Source: Bemisia tabaci (lineage: Eukaryota; Arthropoda; Insecta; Hemiptera; Aleyrodidae). Taken from it: a stretch of 64,000 nt of DNA. The position numbers were made by a program, and so were the translations under genes. Shown one piece after another: positions 1 through 10,853 of the stretch. A model generated the notes under the pieces. That model was not told where the DNA came from and did no database searches. It was given only the letters and a program-made list of their open reading frames with translations. The stretch spans positions 47,900,157-47,964,156 of the forward strand of contig NC_092797.1 in NCBI RefSeq assembly GCF_918797505.1, read 5' to 3'. Position 1 is the stretch's first letter. Every line of letters begins with the position of its first letter.

Positions 1-652
1 CTCGCAAAAAACTAGTGATTATAGCGGGAGAGGGGGTTCGGGAATCGAAAATACCTCCCCCCCCCGCCCCGCACCCGCGTGAGGACCGATTTGCCACTCG
101 GAGAGGGCGCCCCCCGGGGAACGCAAGGGAGTTCCAATCAACGACCGACATCGTGTCTCCCACGTGTCTGCAAATAAATCTTAATATTCAATTTCGTTTT
201 ATTTCGCTTTTTCCCGCTCGGATCCACCGGCGCGGCGGACGGATCGGATCTTCTTCCGTGCGTGATAGCGCTCTATTGTCCGCTTCGCGCCTTGGCCAAC
301 GTCCGCTCGCACGGATGGTCGTGTCAGGTTGGCGCTCTGACGTGTTCGGTGACCTCCTTCCCGAAACAGACGGGCGGAATCTGTGCGTGGAAAAATTTTT
401 AAAAATCAAAGAAATGACTAGAAATCTCCTCCTTCATCACGAAATTCCACTGATGTGCGAATATTCTATTGATAGAGTACTAATATTTCACAGCATTCCA
501 ATGATTCAATGTAGTTACCTCACCATACTTTACCTAAATTAAAATCGCTTGGATTCTAAGTTTTTGAGTTGGCGTTATGAGGAGTGATCCAAAATGTGTG
601 CGATTTCCTCACCTAGACAATGGTATTAATACTTCTATATTCAATGATCAGA
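1..652. other. Unassigned GC-rich then AT-rich sequence
   Basis: The first 400 bases are GC-rich and free of obvious repeats, and the rest is AT-rich. An open frame covers about 15-542 on the plus strand, but its first codon is GTG, it has no domain I recognise, and a shorter frame is open on the other strand. Neither is supported as a gene. It could be a promoter or 5' exon of something that starts outside the window, but no splice site or TATA box decides this. Confidence 0.3.
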
Positions 653-1329
653 CACTGAGAAAAAAAGTACAATAATTTATACCGAGGAGTACGGTGCGCA
701 GTAATACGGTTACCTGCACCGTACTCTCGGTCATGTGAACCGCAGGGTGCGGGAGTGCGAACCGAGCCGTGAGAGGCCGCGGCTTACTTGACCGAGGTTC
801 TTCCGTGGAAAAAATTCCACGGTGGTACGGTTCACATTACTGCACATCTCGGCTTTTCACTCGGGTGAAATCGGAAACGTTCGGGTGAACAAATTTAAAG
901 TTCGGTTTCTAACCGTCTTTGAGCAAGTGAGTGTTTTCCACGGACTGGTGACTGCAAATTTTTCCAGACATAATTCTTTTGAAGTGTTAAATATTGCGCT
1001 CAAGAAATAAAAGAGCGTCAATTTAAATCACCCCGCGGATTCTGTGGTATATCATTGGCTGTGCGCGCGCAGTGGAATCCCGAGCGGAGCCTCTTTCCCT
1101 CCAAAAATCGCATAGCATTGTTGTTGTGTCAAGGTAAGTCTCATTTGTTTGTACCAAGACTGAAGCAAGTGAAAGCAATACGTGAACAGGTGTATTGTAG
1201 AGTGGTGAATCCTTCACGGAAAAAAAAAAGGTTGTTAGGGGGACAGCTCACGGTTGTAGTTGGCGAAATGGTAATTGCAACCGACGTGCTGGGTGCTACT
1301 ACCAGAGTGCCAGCTTTCCATGCGTGAGA

Positions 1330-2900
1330 ATGGCGTGGGCTTTGAATCCGATCGTGGAAATGGAGTGAATAATTTCAATCACAAGTGCATATAAGTATAA
1401 TGATATTTGAATTTGCCGCGTGTGGTCCGAGCCGGCAACATTTGGACAGCTGGAGCTGGGTGAGTGAGAAATGTGCACCGTCTATCAATTCTGTTCTCTG
1501 TGATCATCCTCCTTTGTTATCAGCCACGCTTGTGCAGTGTCGAATGCTTCATTTTATCTCAAATCAACTCTCATATCCCTGAATAATTAAAAAACAGTGC
1601 TGAGTTTTTGTATTTGAAACTCTGAATTGTGTGTCTCATGGCTTATCAGTTACTTAAAGTACTCAGGAACGTCCATTTAGGCACCTCTTTGTTTCATCAA
1701 CCTTGTGCCTCCAGGATCAAGTTCGGCACTCGTTGTAATTTGTGATTTCTATTTCTTCCAAAGCCATGGTAACGAAGTGAGAATGTTAACGTATCTATAC
1801 AAAAAGGAGACTATCTTCTTCCGAATCAGTTCTACAGAGTGTGCTTTTCTCACGTAACCGAACGTCACAGATCCAGCTTGTCTCGTTCCAATGATTTTGT
1901 CTAACAATTGAAGTACATATGTTTCTCAGGTACCCACCTACAGTTTTCAGTAATCCCCTTTGTTCTTTTTAGTTAGTTTTCTTGTTTGATGAACCTGCTC
2001 TCCTGAATTTAATAGGAGTCTGATTCAGAGAGATACATGAGCCCATCGGTATAACCTCAAAACATCTTCCTCCTTAAAGAGTAATTGATAGCTGTATGAC
2101 TTTTTAAACAAATTACTCAGCTGCATCTTGCAGTCTCAGTATTTGTTTGAAAATTTAGCAGTGTTGATTCATCTATTTCACCCAATAGTTGCAGCCTCAC
2201 TACTTAAGCTTACGCTCTTACCTTAAAGATTGTGCAATTATTGTCAGGTGCGCGCACAGTGAGTTGTTGCTTAAATGCATGTTACCTCTACATATGGACT
2301 TTCATCTTATAATTTTTGAAATGAAAATCAGTGGTGCATCTATTATTTAATGAAAGGCGAATGAAAAAAAAAACAAACCAGAAAGTGAAGTGTACTCAAG
2401 AGATTCACATCCAACTCTGCAGAAAATTCATACCTTCTGATTCAATCGCAAAAATTGTCTGGTGAGTCAGTGTTTTATTTTATTCTCCGTTTCAACACCA
2501 TCCATGTTCTCTGCAATTGTGACCGATCAGGATATTCTCACATTTTATTTTATTAACGACTCTAGTGCTCTTCGCAGGGAGAATTAGTTTTAGCATACCT
2601 ACATTGAATGTCTTATGCCCATCCAACTTCATATTCTAACAAGAACTAGATATTATAATAAGTTGTGCAGTTCTGTAAACCTTTCTTGATACTTAAGTTT
2701 TAAAATGGTGTATGCAGAATTTGTATTTGTATTTCATGAGAGTGATCTTTAATCAGTTCTCTTCAAGCAAGTTTTCTCACTGACTTGAATAGAGATTCTG
2801 TTCCTTGCATGAACCAATCATTGCTCCTAGACCTAATGAGGTATTTTTTTTTATTTTTCAATCGTGCTTAATTCTTGTTTAGAGAGATGTGTTTGTGTCA
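1330..2900. other. AT-rich interior with no supported gene
   Basis: This is low-complexity AT-rich sequence inside the 653-4486 interval. Stops are frequent in all frames and I see no repeat structure. Frames at 1055-1327 and 1385-1582 are short and start with non-ATG codons or lack any motif. Confidence 0.4.
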
Positions 2901-3339
2901 AAGGCAAATAGTCAAATTAGGCATTTTATCAAATACCTAGGCGGATTGTCAAATTTTCAGATGTTGCGAGGTTTCTTATGTTTTCACAGAGACCTCTCGA
3001 ATTTCCAATATTTAAAGTGTGAAAATCCATTAAAGTACAGACTGTTATTGCCTTTCCTATTCAAAAATGCTCCTCACATTTCTTCAGCTGTCCAAATTGT
3101 GAAATAAGTTTATTTTATTAAATGCTGTGTATTTTGAGATAAATGTGCAATCTAGGACTAGAAATAACTCAGGTATTTATCATTGTATGAAGCAAATTTC
3201 TACAGAGAATTCCTTCCCACATGATCAGAGCATTATTTTGTCTACAGTTAGTAATATAATCAGAATTTCAGTCTAAGTGAAAATATTTGACCATTTGCCT
3301 AGGCATTCAACCAAATGCCTGATTTGACTATTTGCCTTC
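2901..3339. mobile_element. MITE family H, full copy
   Basis: The left end at 2901 (AAGGCAAATAGTCAAAT, then a GGCATTT...AATACC palindrome) is repeated in inverted orientation at about 3290-3339. The same termini occur at 19796-20320 and as a partial copy at 44005-44165, so this is a dispersed family. The interior near 3190-3290 is related to the interiors of the other copies (ACAGAGAATTC and GTAATAATCAGAATTTC-like stretches). It has no coding capacity. Confidence 0.65.
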
Positions 3340-3716
3340 AACATATGCACCTACAACGACCGATCAGCGATTCAAAAGTGGGAGGAACTGAAGTTACTTG
3401 GGAATTTAAAAAAAAAATGAATTTAAGGAAAATTAGGAAAAATTAATAACCAGCTTGTTCTCTCCCTGCACTGTTTTTCATGCCGAACACCAGATCATTT
3501 TCCAAATTAAATTTTAGGCTTCATGGCATCGATTTTGATTAAAATTTGCTGTGCTGTCTGACTAAATATTTTCAAAATTATGACACAAGAGCCCCGCTTT
3601 TGAAGGTCCGAATGTCTTTTTTAGCCTCAAATAGTGACCGAGGGAGGTCTCTTCATTTTTCATTTAAACTTCTCTCAGGTATTAAAATAAACAATGTGAC
3701 TTTATTATTGCAAATT

Positions 3717-3963
3717 AATACATGAAGTCGAGAGATTTAATGAAAGGGGGGGGGGGAGAGATGATTCCAAATTCCCCTCAATAGAAGACAATATCCCATG
3801 TATCCTCTGGGAGGGATGCAAAAATCCCTGTTGGTCTTAGCAAGACCAACGGGGATTTTTGCATCTCTTCCAGAGGGTACATAGGATCTTTTCCTCTATT
3901 GAGGGAAATTTGGAATCATCTCTCCCTCTCCCCTTTCATTAAATATCTCGACATTATGTATTA
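3717..3963. repeat. Long near-perfect hairpin (foldback)
   Basis: Two arms of about 115-120 bp fold on a centre near 3838 (TTGGTCTTAGCAAGACCAAC). The left arm starts ATACATGAAGTCGAGAG and the right arm ends CTCGACATTATGTAT. The arms differ by a few substitutions and by the length of a G run (3747-3757). This is either a foldback MITE or a source of hairpin RNA. Confidence 0.75.
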
Positions 3964-4486
3964 ATGGGCACCCTAGCCCCCCCCCCCCCCTCCCCACGAG
4001 AAAAAACACGGCAGTCAGGAGTACCAAAAATGGGCACTCCCTACTAGCGTGCGGTAGCGAAAAAAATTGTATATAACTTCATCTCTTTTGAATGAAGAAA
4101 CTATTTATTTTTGTAGTTGCAGCGAAAATTTATGATAGCTGTTACTAATACTGAAAAATTCAGTCATTGGAGGGGGGGCCATCCGGAGCCCCCCCCTCCT
4201 GCCCCAGCAGCTACGTCACATCGCCCTACCCTTACCGGCGCACCCCTAAAAACGTCGGTAACGCAAACCGCACCACCCCGGTTGTGCAAATCGCAGTTCG
4301 GTAGCAGGAACCGAGAGTTCGGTACCCTGAATCGGGAATCTCGGTACCCCGAACCGAGAAGTCTGGTAGTAGCTACCGAGGATATACTGTAGTGTAAACC
4401 GAAACATTCGGTGTTCAATATCGGCCGTACTGTGCGGTACGTGCTAACGCACTGCGGTTCTCCTGACCGTACTTTTTTTCTCAGTG

Positions 4487-4835
4487 GAGGAAATAACCAT
4501 TTTCTTAAATGTCATCTCAGATTATTAAAATAAATGGAAAGAGTTACCTGAGTAAGTAAAGAGTAACCTTAAGTTTACCTGTCACCAATGGTTCAGCGAA
4601 GAGGGTCAAAAATATGTGCTTTAGGATAAATAATTGAAAGTATATGTATGAGTTGAGACATTTTATTTTTTAAACTTTTTCCTAGACCTCAGTGTGCAGA
4701 GTACTTTCATAATATTTATATTATAAACATAATTAGTCTGACTATTTACTAACCCATTATAATTGTCTTTTAATCTATATTTACGCTCTACATTCCACCT
4801 TTATATAAAATTTTGTAATTTTCTTTTTCTTTTAG
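4487..4835. other. AT-rich gap before exon-like island
   Basis: There is no gene or repeat structure here. The sequence ends in a polypyrimidine stretch and TTTTAG, which forms the acceptor of the next feature. Confidence 0.35.
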
Positions 4836-4935
4836 GGTTCTGCGGCTTTTCCCAGTCCACCGCCGAAGATGCAGACCGACTCCACTTCCGGGCACAACGC
4901 GTTGTGCGACGAGTGATCCAAGTCCAGCGAACATG
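4836..4935 (+). other. Exon-like island, 100 bp, possible internal or UTR exon
   Basis: This GC-rich 100-bp block in AT-rich surroundings is bounded by a strong acceptor (TTTTCTTTTTCTTTTAG) and a usable donor (ATG|GTAAAT). Two of its three frames are open. Joining it directly to the next exon-like block at 5488 gives a stop or an inconsistent phase, so the two are not shown to belong to one coding transcript. It could be a 5' UTR exon or chance. I do not recognise a product. Confidence 0.3.
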
Positions 4936-5487
4936 GTAAATAGAAATCAAAATCAGAAATAAGAAACGGAATCATGACGCATATAGCCTCCCGATGTTAA
5001 CTTCGGCCTGAAATTATTACGCGAAAAAAGTTTGTTACTGTGCCCTTGCCCTTGGACATTTTCGACTTACGGCTCTCCAAAGCTAGCCCCAAAAATTTTG
5101 GGAGGTCGTGGCCCCCAAAATTTTGGAGCAACAGGGGTCATGTGGTATTTCCTTAATCATAATTAAGGTGTACATTAGAACCTTTGTATTATTTATTAAG
5201 GTAGTTTTGTGATTCAGAATATAAACGTTATTCGAACTTCGTATCTTAATGGATTTCAATTTTATACTGGTTCCAACTTTCATATTACTCGTCAATTTAA
5301 ATAACAATACGTACATTGGAAAACGAAGTTACTCCTTCATGACAAGGCTTATATTAACGTTCGACATTCGACCTGTATATATTCCCTTAATCGTAATTAA
5401 AGTATACATCAGAACCTTTTTATTATTCCTCGAAAACAGAATCTGCACCCCCCCTCAACTTCTAATTTATGATTTTGTTCCTTACAG
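4936..5487. repeat. AT-rich stretch with twin palindromes and a direct repeat
   Basis: Two near-identical palindromes of the form CCCCAAAAATTTTGGG lie at about 5089-5104 and 5112-5126. A roughly 45-bp imperfect direct repeat (TTAATCATAATTAAGGTGTA and its relative) occurs at 5150-5195 and 5383-5429. I see no gene. Confidence 0.4.
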
Positions 5488-5555
5488 GTAGTACCTTCTA
5501 CGGGGACTATGCAGGCTGTTCTCCAGAACAGATACCTTCAAGTGATACTTTGCAG
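5488..5555 (+). other. Exon-like island, 68 bp
   Basis: It is preceded by a good acceptor (TTTTGTTCCTTACAG) and followed by a plausible donor (CAG|GTGCGT). In one frame it reads GSTFYGDYAGCSPEQIPSSD, a plausible but unrecognised peptide that needs a phase-1 upstream exon. The neighbouring island at 4836 does not supply that phase without a stop. Treat this as a candidate only. Confidence 0.3.
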
Positions 5556-6057
5556 GTGCGTTCGAATTATCATGCCTCCGCTTACAACACACTATTTGTA
5601 AGCAATCATCGCACCCACCATTCTCCGACATCCCCGAAAGAGGGTGGATATAGTGGCGTATAGAACCTGTTGACGATCATACTGCAATTTGGGAATCGTG
5701 TCTGCGGGTGTGGTCTTTGTTGCTCCTCCTCCGTGTGGGGCATGCAATGTGCGTTGTTCCTTTTTCATATTGTAACGAAACTTGAGCACCGGCAACATAA
5801 TCCGCCACCACGGGCACGGGCACGCGTCGACCACCTTGGGTAAGGGGTCTTCGTGTGCACCGACCGCGCAGCACCTTCTCCACCAATAAACCTTATGCAA
5901 CTGGTCATGTCCAAATGGCAGGACCAAAAGCCCGCCACCCGCGGGGTTGCTCATAAGCATCCCTTATGCTATGAGATGATTGTTTGGTCGGAGCCGTTAC
6001 AAAGGAATTTACAATAACGTGCTACGTGGCAGCTACGAGGCGCCTTGAAAGGCGACC
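5556..6057. other. Mixed-composition gap
   Basis: Frames on the minus strand (5592-5960) are open but have no recognisable domain, and stops appear in the other frames. I see no repeat. Its GC content is higher than that of the flanks around 5800-5950. Confidence 0.3.
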
Positions 6058-6384
6058 TTGAAACCGCAATCCCGCGGGGAAAGAGGGTTGAGGAAGAGAT
6101 ATGACAATGTACGAGAGATACTCAAAATTAACGTCGATGACCTACCTTTCCGTTCGTCGGAATTTAACATCTCTAGAAAGGTGGCTTGGTTCTTAATGCA
6201 TTCGCCAGAAAGATTGTATCGCTATATCACCAAGAGAACTCAGAATTTCACGGCAAAGTTTCCACACTATTACGAGGTTATCACCAAAGAAAGGGCGGTA
6301 AAAGTATATTTAGATGGTAACTTTGGTAACCCGAACTCAGTTTCTGTGACCGACAATTTCTGTTATTTAGGTCCAAAAACTGCG
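6058..6384 (+). CDS. Unrecognised coding module, copy 1
   Basis: An open frame begins LKPQSRGERGLRKRYDNV and runs to a strong splice donor (CTGCG|GTGAGT) at 6385, after which it hits a stop at once. The 109 residues are basic at the N-terminus, with a later segment reading FPHYYEVITKERAVKVYLDG. Its first codon in the frame is TTG, so the true start lies upstream in another exon or has been lost. The first 25 or so residues recur at 10878-10950 with many silent or conservative differences, which suggests past protein-level constraint. No family was recognised. It could be a transposon ORF fragment or an exon of a multicopy host gene. Confidence 0.4.
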
Positions 6385-6838
6385 GTGAGTTGAATGAATC
6401 CAAAATGTTCTCTTCGCGTGGGGCTTGGAATAGTCGTAATTCGACATTTCTGTTGCGTAGCTAAATATTTTTTTTCTCGAAATTTAAACAGACGAAACCC
6501 TAAGCAGTCGCCGACTATGTCGGTTCCTCTTTCTTCCCCTTCCCTGTATTTCTTACTTGTTTTTACTCTCATCATTCTTGTGCCGCAGATACAATGAACA
6601 GTATGTAGTATACAATGAACAGTTGCAGGGCCAACACTGTACGATCATGGTTGCAAATTCTTCATTGCAGCACTTTAGGTTTTGCACTCCTGTATACACC
6701 ATCTTCCTCCTGCTAATGCAGGAGGAAGATTTCCCTGCAAAATGCAAAGAGCGGCCACGTAACCGCCGGATTTTGGGCTTGCATTACCTCTGGAGGTGTA
6801 ATGGCCCTTGAGAAAATCACTCCCCATATGGACGCCCC

Positions 6839-7190
6839 GGAGAGAATAATAATCGCTAATTAATCATATAATCGCTAATGATTAATATATATATTATTCT
6901 ACCTCTCCTTCTCTATTGCTAATGATTACTATCTTTTTTTACTTATAGATTTAATATATTTAAGTGCTGTTTTATGTCAGCACTTAAATATTAATAACTA
7001 TATTACTTTATGTATATATTATTCTACCTCTCCTTCTCTATTGCTAATGATTAATATAAAATTACTATCGGCTTCTACGAAACAGGTTAACAAATACCGA
7101 ATCTTTACGAACTGCCGTTTGTGTGTAATTAAGGGATCCCTCCATAGAGGAAATTATATTATTCTACCTCTCCTTCTCTATAATTATTTC
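6839..7190. repeat. Three interspersed direct repeats ATTCTACCTCTCCTTCTCTA
   Basis: The block ATATTATTCTACCTCTCCTT followed by CTCTATTGCTAATGATTA occurs at about 6889-6928 and 7016-7054, and a shorter form at about 7157-7183. Related GCTAAT/GATTAATAT words fill the spaces between. The array lies directly upstream of the transposase fragment and may be its subterminal region. Confidence 0.55.
6956..6988. repeat. Short perfect hairpin
   Basis: ATATTTAAGTGCTG and CAGCACTTAAATAT form a 14-bp stem around TTTTATGT, between two copies of the direct repeat. Confidence 0.6.
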
Positions 7191-7200
7191 TTCGCTAATT

Positions 7201-7566
7201 ATTAATCGCTCGATTTTAGAAGAAGTGCTCGTCCCCCAAACTGATACCATGTTCCCCAACGAGAGGGTCGACTTTATGCATGACAACTCGTCGGTGCACA
7301 CGGCAAATTTAACAAAACAATGGTTCACGCTGCACGAGCACCAGCTCAACCTCCAGCTGCATCCCCCATACAGCCCGGACCTGAACCCCATTGAAAATGT
7401 CTGGGGGAAAATGGTCAGAGAATGGGACAACCGAAAAGAAGCGAGGAGCTTCGGGCGCATGTTCGCCAAGGATGGACAAACCTGGTAAATAATCCAGGCT
7501 GTATATATAACTACGTGACGTCGATGCAGCGTAGGGTACAGGAGGTGATCGACAGTCAAGGTTTTC
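7201..7566 (+). pseudogene. Tc1/mariner-group (DDE) transposase, C-terminal fragment
   Basis: The frame carries the C-terminal half of the catalytic core. It has FMHDNSSVHTA with the second catalytic Asp, then YSPDLNPIENVW with the final acidic residue, Glu. The spacing from that Asp to the Glu is 36 residues, longer than the 34 of classical Tc1 and matching the DD36E type of IS630/Tc1/mariner elements. The N-terminal DNA-binding domain and the first catalytic Asp are absent. The frame ends at 7488 in TGG TAA, and a weak continuation follows. With most of the enzyme missing it cannot be active. It probably marks a decayed element whose left end may include the 6839-7190 repeats. Confidence 0.8.
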
Positions 7567-7654
7567 CCACAAAGTATTGATCTCTTTTTGAAGTTTTCCT
7601 GTTCAATTATATGTATGTTAAGGGTAATGTCGGCATTAACCAGTCCTCCTGGGT

Positions 7655-9148
7655 ACCCCGCAAGGATCAGTGCGGGGTCCAGATCCTTGGTACCTGATAC
7701 AATCCTCTTGAACTGGGCCGTGCCAAACTGCGAGATAGTCGCCTACGCGGATGACCTCCTCCTCGTAGTCTAGGGAGGCACCTGGAGATCCGTCGGCGGT
7801 ACGGCCCAGACAGCGTTAAATCATCTCTCAGAGTGGGCGGGTCTACACAAACTGTCGTTCAGCACGTCGAAGTCCTGGAGGATGGCCTTCGGGACACACC
7901 AGTCAGCTCGTGTCCCGAGGGTCACCATACTTGGAGAGAAATCCTCCAATCCTCGAAGGATACGGTCCAGAATTTAATCTCGTCGACGAAAATTGTGAGA
8001 ACGATAAAAAACGCTCTCCATAACTGTAGAAAGTATCAGAAACTAATAATCCCCATTTCCAGTAGGGTGGCATTGAATAGGGATGACACCTTGTACCTGC
8101 TACAAGCGGAGGCGAAGCGGTACCCCTGGAAGAAACGAAGGGTCGATACTTGGGAATTTTCTTGGATCCAAGACAAAGATTCGGTGAACACATGAAGGAG
8201 GCCGTAGGAAAAGCCATCAGACTCTTCTTCGTCCTCCGCGGCCTCCTTCTAAAGTGCGAAGTAAACACCAAAACCCTTCTCCAGGCTTACCGCGGAGCCG
8301 CCGTACTTTACGGAGTAGAGATATGGGGCCGTCGCTGCGCTTTCCAAACTTACCAACGCATCCTGGACCGCGGCCAGAGGGTCTGCATGATAACGTGCCT
8401 CGGAGCATATCAGACCCTCTCAACAGAAGCGGCCGCGGTCTTAGCGGGAGAGCTCCCCCTCAGTATAAGAGCAATAGCAGCGGCGGCCTTAGACGAATGC
8501 CTAAGAACAGGCAGAACAATGTACGGCGGCCAGGAGTTCATAAAGGAGGACAATACCAAGTCATCCATTAAAGAAGCGCTAAATGCAGTATCACTAGACA
8601 TGTGGCAAGAGCGCTGGGACGTCTGCGAAAAAGGGGCCACAACGAAGGCCTTCGCGCCAAACATCCAGGCCCGCCTCCAAGCAGACGTCCGCTTCTCTCC
8701 CTACTGGGCACAGTTCTTCAGCGGACACGGAGGATTCGGCTGTCACCTCGTCCGAATCCGTAAGTCCGCTCAAGGACTGCGTCCGGACTGCAGAGTCCTT
8801 GACTCCGTCCACGGACTCACGACGTGCCCCTCCTTCACGGAACCGAGGGAGGAGTTACGGAGTCTACAAATAGACCCCATCCCAGAAGACCTCCTGGTCG
8901 GAGCTGCGCGTGCTCCATCTTGGATTTGGAGAGCTCTGGCCAGGGACCGGACGGAGGAAATAACTCCGCCTCTTCCGGCTCTTGGAAATGACTTCGACGT
9001 AGCGGACGACTTCAACGACGACAACGATCCGGACGACCCGGACGATCCGGATCCCGGGCGTCCGGCAACACCCCCGAGGCCGCGTCCGAGGCGGGACGCG
9101 CGCGACGTCCGAAAACGTGTGGTTGAGGGCGAGCACGGGCTCTTGTGA
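7655..9148 (+). pseudogene. R1-like non-LTR reverse transcriptase, 5'-truncated and frameshifted
   Basis: The copy starts inside the RT domain. The motif TPQGSVRGPD is readable at 7655 in one frame, followed in another by VAYADDLLLVV with the YADD catalytic box (about 7740), then SEWAGLHKLSFSTSK, the usual thumb-side motif. Several stops lie between 7770 and 8120. From about 8129 the frame reads RYLGIFLD and stays open for some 330 residues. This includes the AYRGAAVLYG and LSTEAAAVLAG segments typical of the R1/Jockey-group C-terminal region, and ends in an acidic then Pro/Arg-rich tail at 9000-9148. A zinc-knuckle-like CRVLDSVHGLTTC is present but lacks the full CCHC pattern. Frameshifts, stops and truncation make it inactive. 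Confidence 0.85.
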
Positions 9149-9610
9149 GCTCCGCCCCCCGCCACAAACCTCGCCGAGAGGACAGGAAACACAGCCATTG
9201 GGAATATGCCTGCTGTGACACGAGCCCTCTGGCCTGGGGGGACACGAGCCTCAACCCGCCCTCGGCATAGCCGAGGGTACGTCTTTATAAGTGCTATGTC
9301 CTCGCGGCGCAAGCAACTCAGTTAGCCGTGAGCGATGCAAACCGAACTAAAATGATAGAGAAAACCATAGAAGAGGAAGCAAATGAAGGGAAGGCACAAC
9401 GAGACTTAGGAGAGAGACAGAATCGAAGGCACACTGAGATTGAGGAGGAGCACAATAGAAGCAAAACAAGTAAGAAAATAGAAAAGAACATAAACAGAAG
9501 AAAAGAAAATAAGAAAATAAAAGATGCCAAATGACGAAGATGCCGGTTAGAGGGGGCAGTAGAATGGACTGTTAGGTTAAGGCCCCCTCAACTAGAAAAA
9601 AAAAAAAAGA
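9149..9610 (+). mobile_element. 3' UTR and poly(A) tail of the R1-like LINE
   Basis: This continues from the ORF stop to an A-rich tail at 9594-9608. A perfect 8-bp hairpin (CCCTCGGC ATA GCCGAGGG) lies at 9259-9277. The purine-rich segment at 9328-9534 is open on the plus strand only because of its A/G composition and is not a gene. The LINE is flanked by AGTCCTCCTGGGT (7642-7654) and AGTCCTCCTCGGT (9611-9623), a 13-bp TSD with one mismatch. Confidence 0.75.
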
Positions 9611-9924
9611 AGTCCTCCTCGGTAATGTCGACATAACCCGAAGAAATTGAATGACTTTTATCTTAAATCTCCATTATTTAAAATTAATTTTCGTATTTTA
9701 AAATTTTAGAATAAATTTTGAAAATAAATTAAAATTTTTCCGCACCGCTTCACAAAGCTTGTTCAAATGGAAAATAAATAACTCCGAACACTATTCAGGT
9801 CTTTTCAATTTGATTATACAAACCTGAAACCCCTTATTGCACTCACAAATCACCAAAAATGTGTATTTTTAATCTACTTTTAGACATTACCCAGGAGGAC
9901 TGGTTAATGCCGACATTACCCGGC

Positions 9925-10850
9925 TATATTTCATTACCCGTAAAATGTATATGATGTTTAGATATTTTTCCATTTTTCTGTTTTATCATTATTTTTGAAT
10001 CCCAATGTGTGTTGAAAAAAATGTTGAAATATTAATATTGAATACTTGAAGTGATTTTTGCAATATGATGTGGCACTCTTAGTTCTTTCTTTAGATTGCA
10101 GTGAATTTAATTCATCGAAATGCGACTTCTGTTTCAGACAAGCCATTTGACCATTGATTTCTTAGTAGTTCTTGGATTTCTTGAGGAATGGATAAACTTT
10201 TGCAGAGAAAGGGGTTTTTCCATTCATTAAAAACAATTATTCCTTACACTATATCGAATTTCCTGAATGAGTGTTACAATCCTGTATATGTTTAGTGGTA
10301 TAGTGTATAGGGTGTGCGTACGCGCGCCCGTCGGTGTGAGGACGTGTGCAGGTTTTTTTCCAGGGTTATGGGGACACATTTGGTTGTGGGTACTTACACA
10401 GGATCCCCACAACAACTTCCCCTTTTAAGTGGCTTAATTTCTCTTCTTGATTACATTTTTCTTACAGTTTTGGATTTATGTGACTCTTCACCCTCCATGG
10501 ATGTGTTTTTGCTTAAAAATAGATTTTATTTTCTATCACCGGTTTCAATAAATGCTTTTTTTTGGACATGGCAGCTGTCCAAATCCCTCAGGTGACCCCT
10601 CTTCTTGATCGGCAAGTGATCAGCCAAAGGTGCCGGAGTACTCAAAAGCTGCATGCTTTCATCTGAGACATGCTCTACAAGATGCAAGAGATGCAAGATT
10701 TAAAAATAAGCATGGAAAACAATCTGACGGAGTCAATTAATGATGCATATAATGCTCTTGTCGATACGGGGAGCAATGTGTGTTATAGTGTGTATATAGT
10801 GTTATGGTGTTATATATATCCTACATACCCTCTCAGATGAGATAAGAACC
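9925..10850. other. Unassigned AT-rich stretch
   Basis: No gene, inverted repeat or recognisable element is seen. A GT/GC-rich patch near 10305-10340 (GTGTGCGTACGCGCGC) is a short alternating purine-pyrimidine run that could adopt Z-form. Confidence 0.35.
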
Positions 10851-10853
10851 ACC

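Larger units (their letters stand above)
653..4486. mobile_element. Candidate DNA transposon with perfect 18-bp terminal inverted repeat
   Basis: CACTGAGAAAAAAAGTAC at 653-670 is matched exactly, in reverse complement, at 4469-4486. Just inside both ends (675-850 and 4240-4470) are GC-rich stretches with many short ACCGAG/CGGTA motifs in both orientations, resembling subterminal transposase-binding repeats. The 3.4-kb interior is AT-rich, has no transposase-like frame, and holds a family H MITE and a long hairpin. A good donor site (GTAAGT) lies at 1134. The flanks share only a GA dinucleotide, so a TSD is not proven. The ends may instead belong to two separate copies of a short MITE with the same terminus. 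The terminus resembles that of the element at 57575-59021. Confidence 0.5.
7622..9921. mobile_element. MITE split by a LINE insertion
   Basis: GGGTAATGTCGGCATTAACC and the following 14 bases at 7622-7655 recur exactly, inverted, at 9888-9921 (34 bp). With the LINE at 7655-9610 removed, 7622-7654 joins 9624-9921 into an element of about 330 bp. The word GGTAATGTCG recurs at 9621, just inside the left end, so the original MITE had a subterminal direct repeat. No clear TSD was found for the MITE itself. Confidence 0.8.

Noticed and set aside
9328..9534. Charged 68-codon frame after the R1 ORF
   Set aside because: It is a composition effect of the purine-rich LINE 3' UTR.
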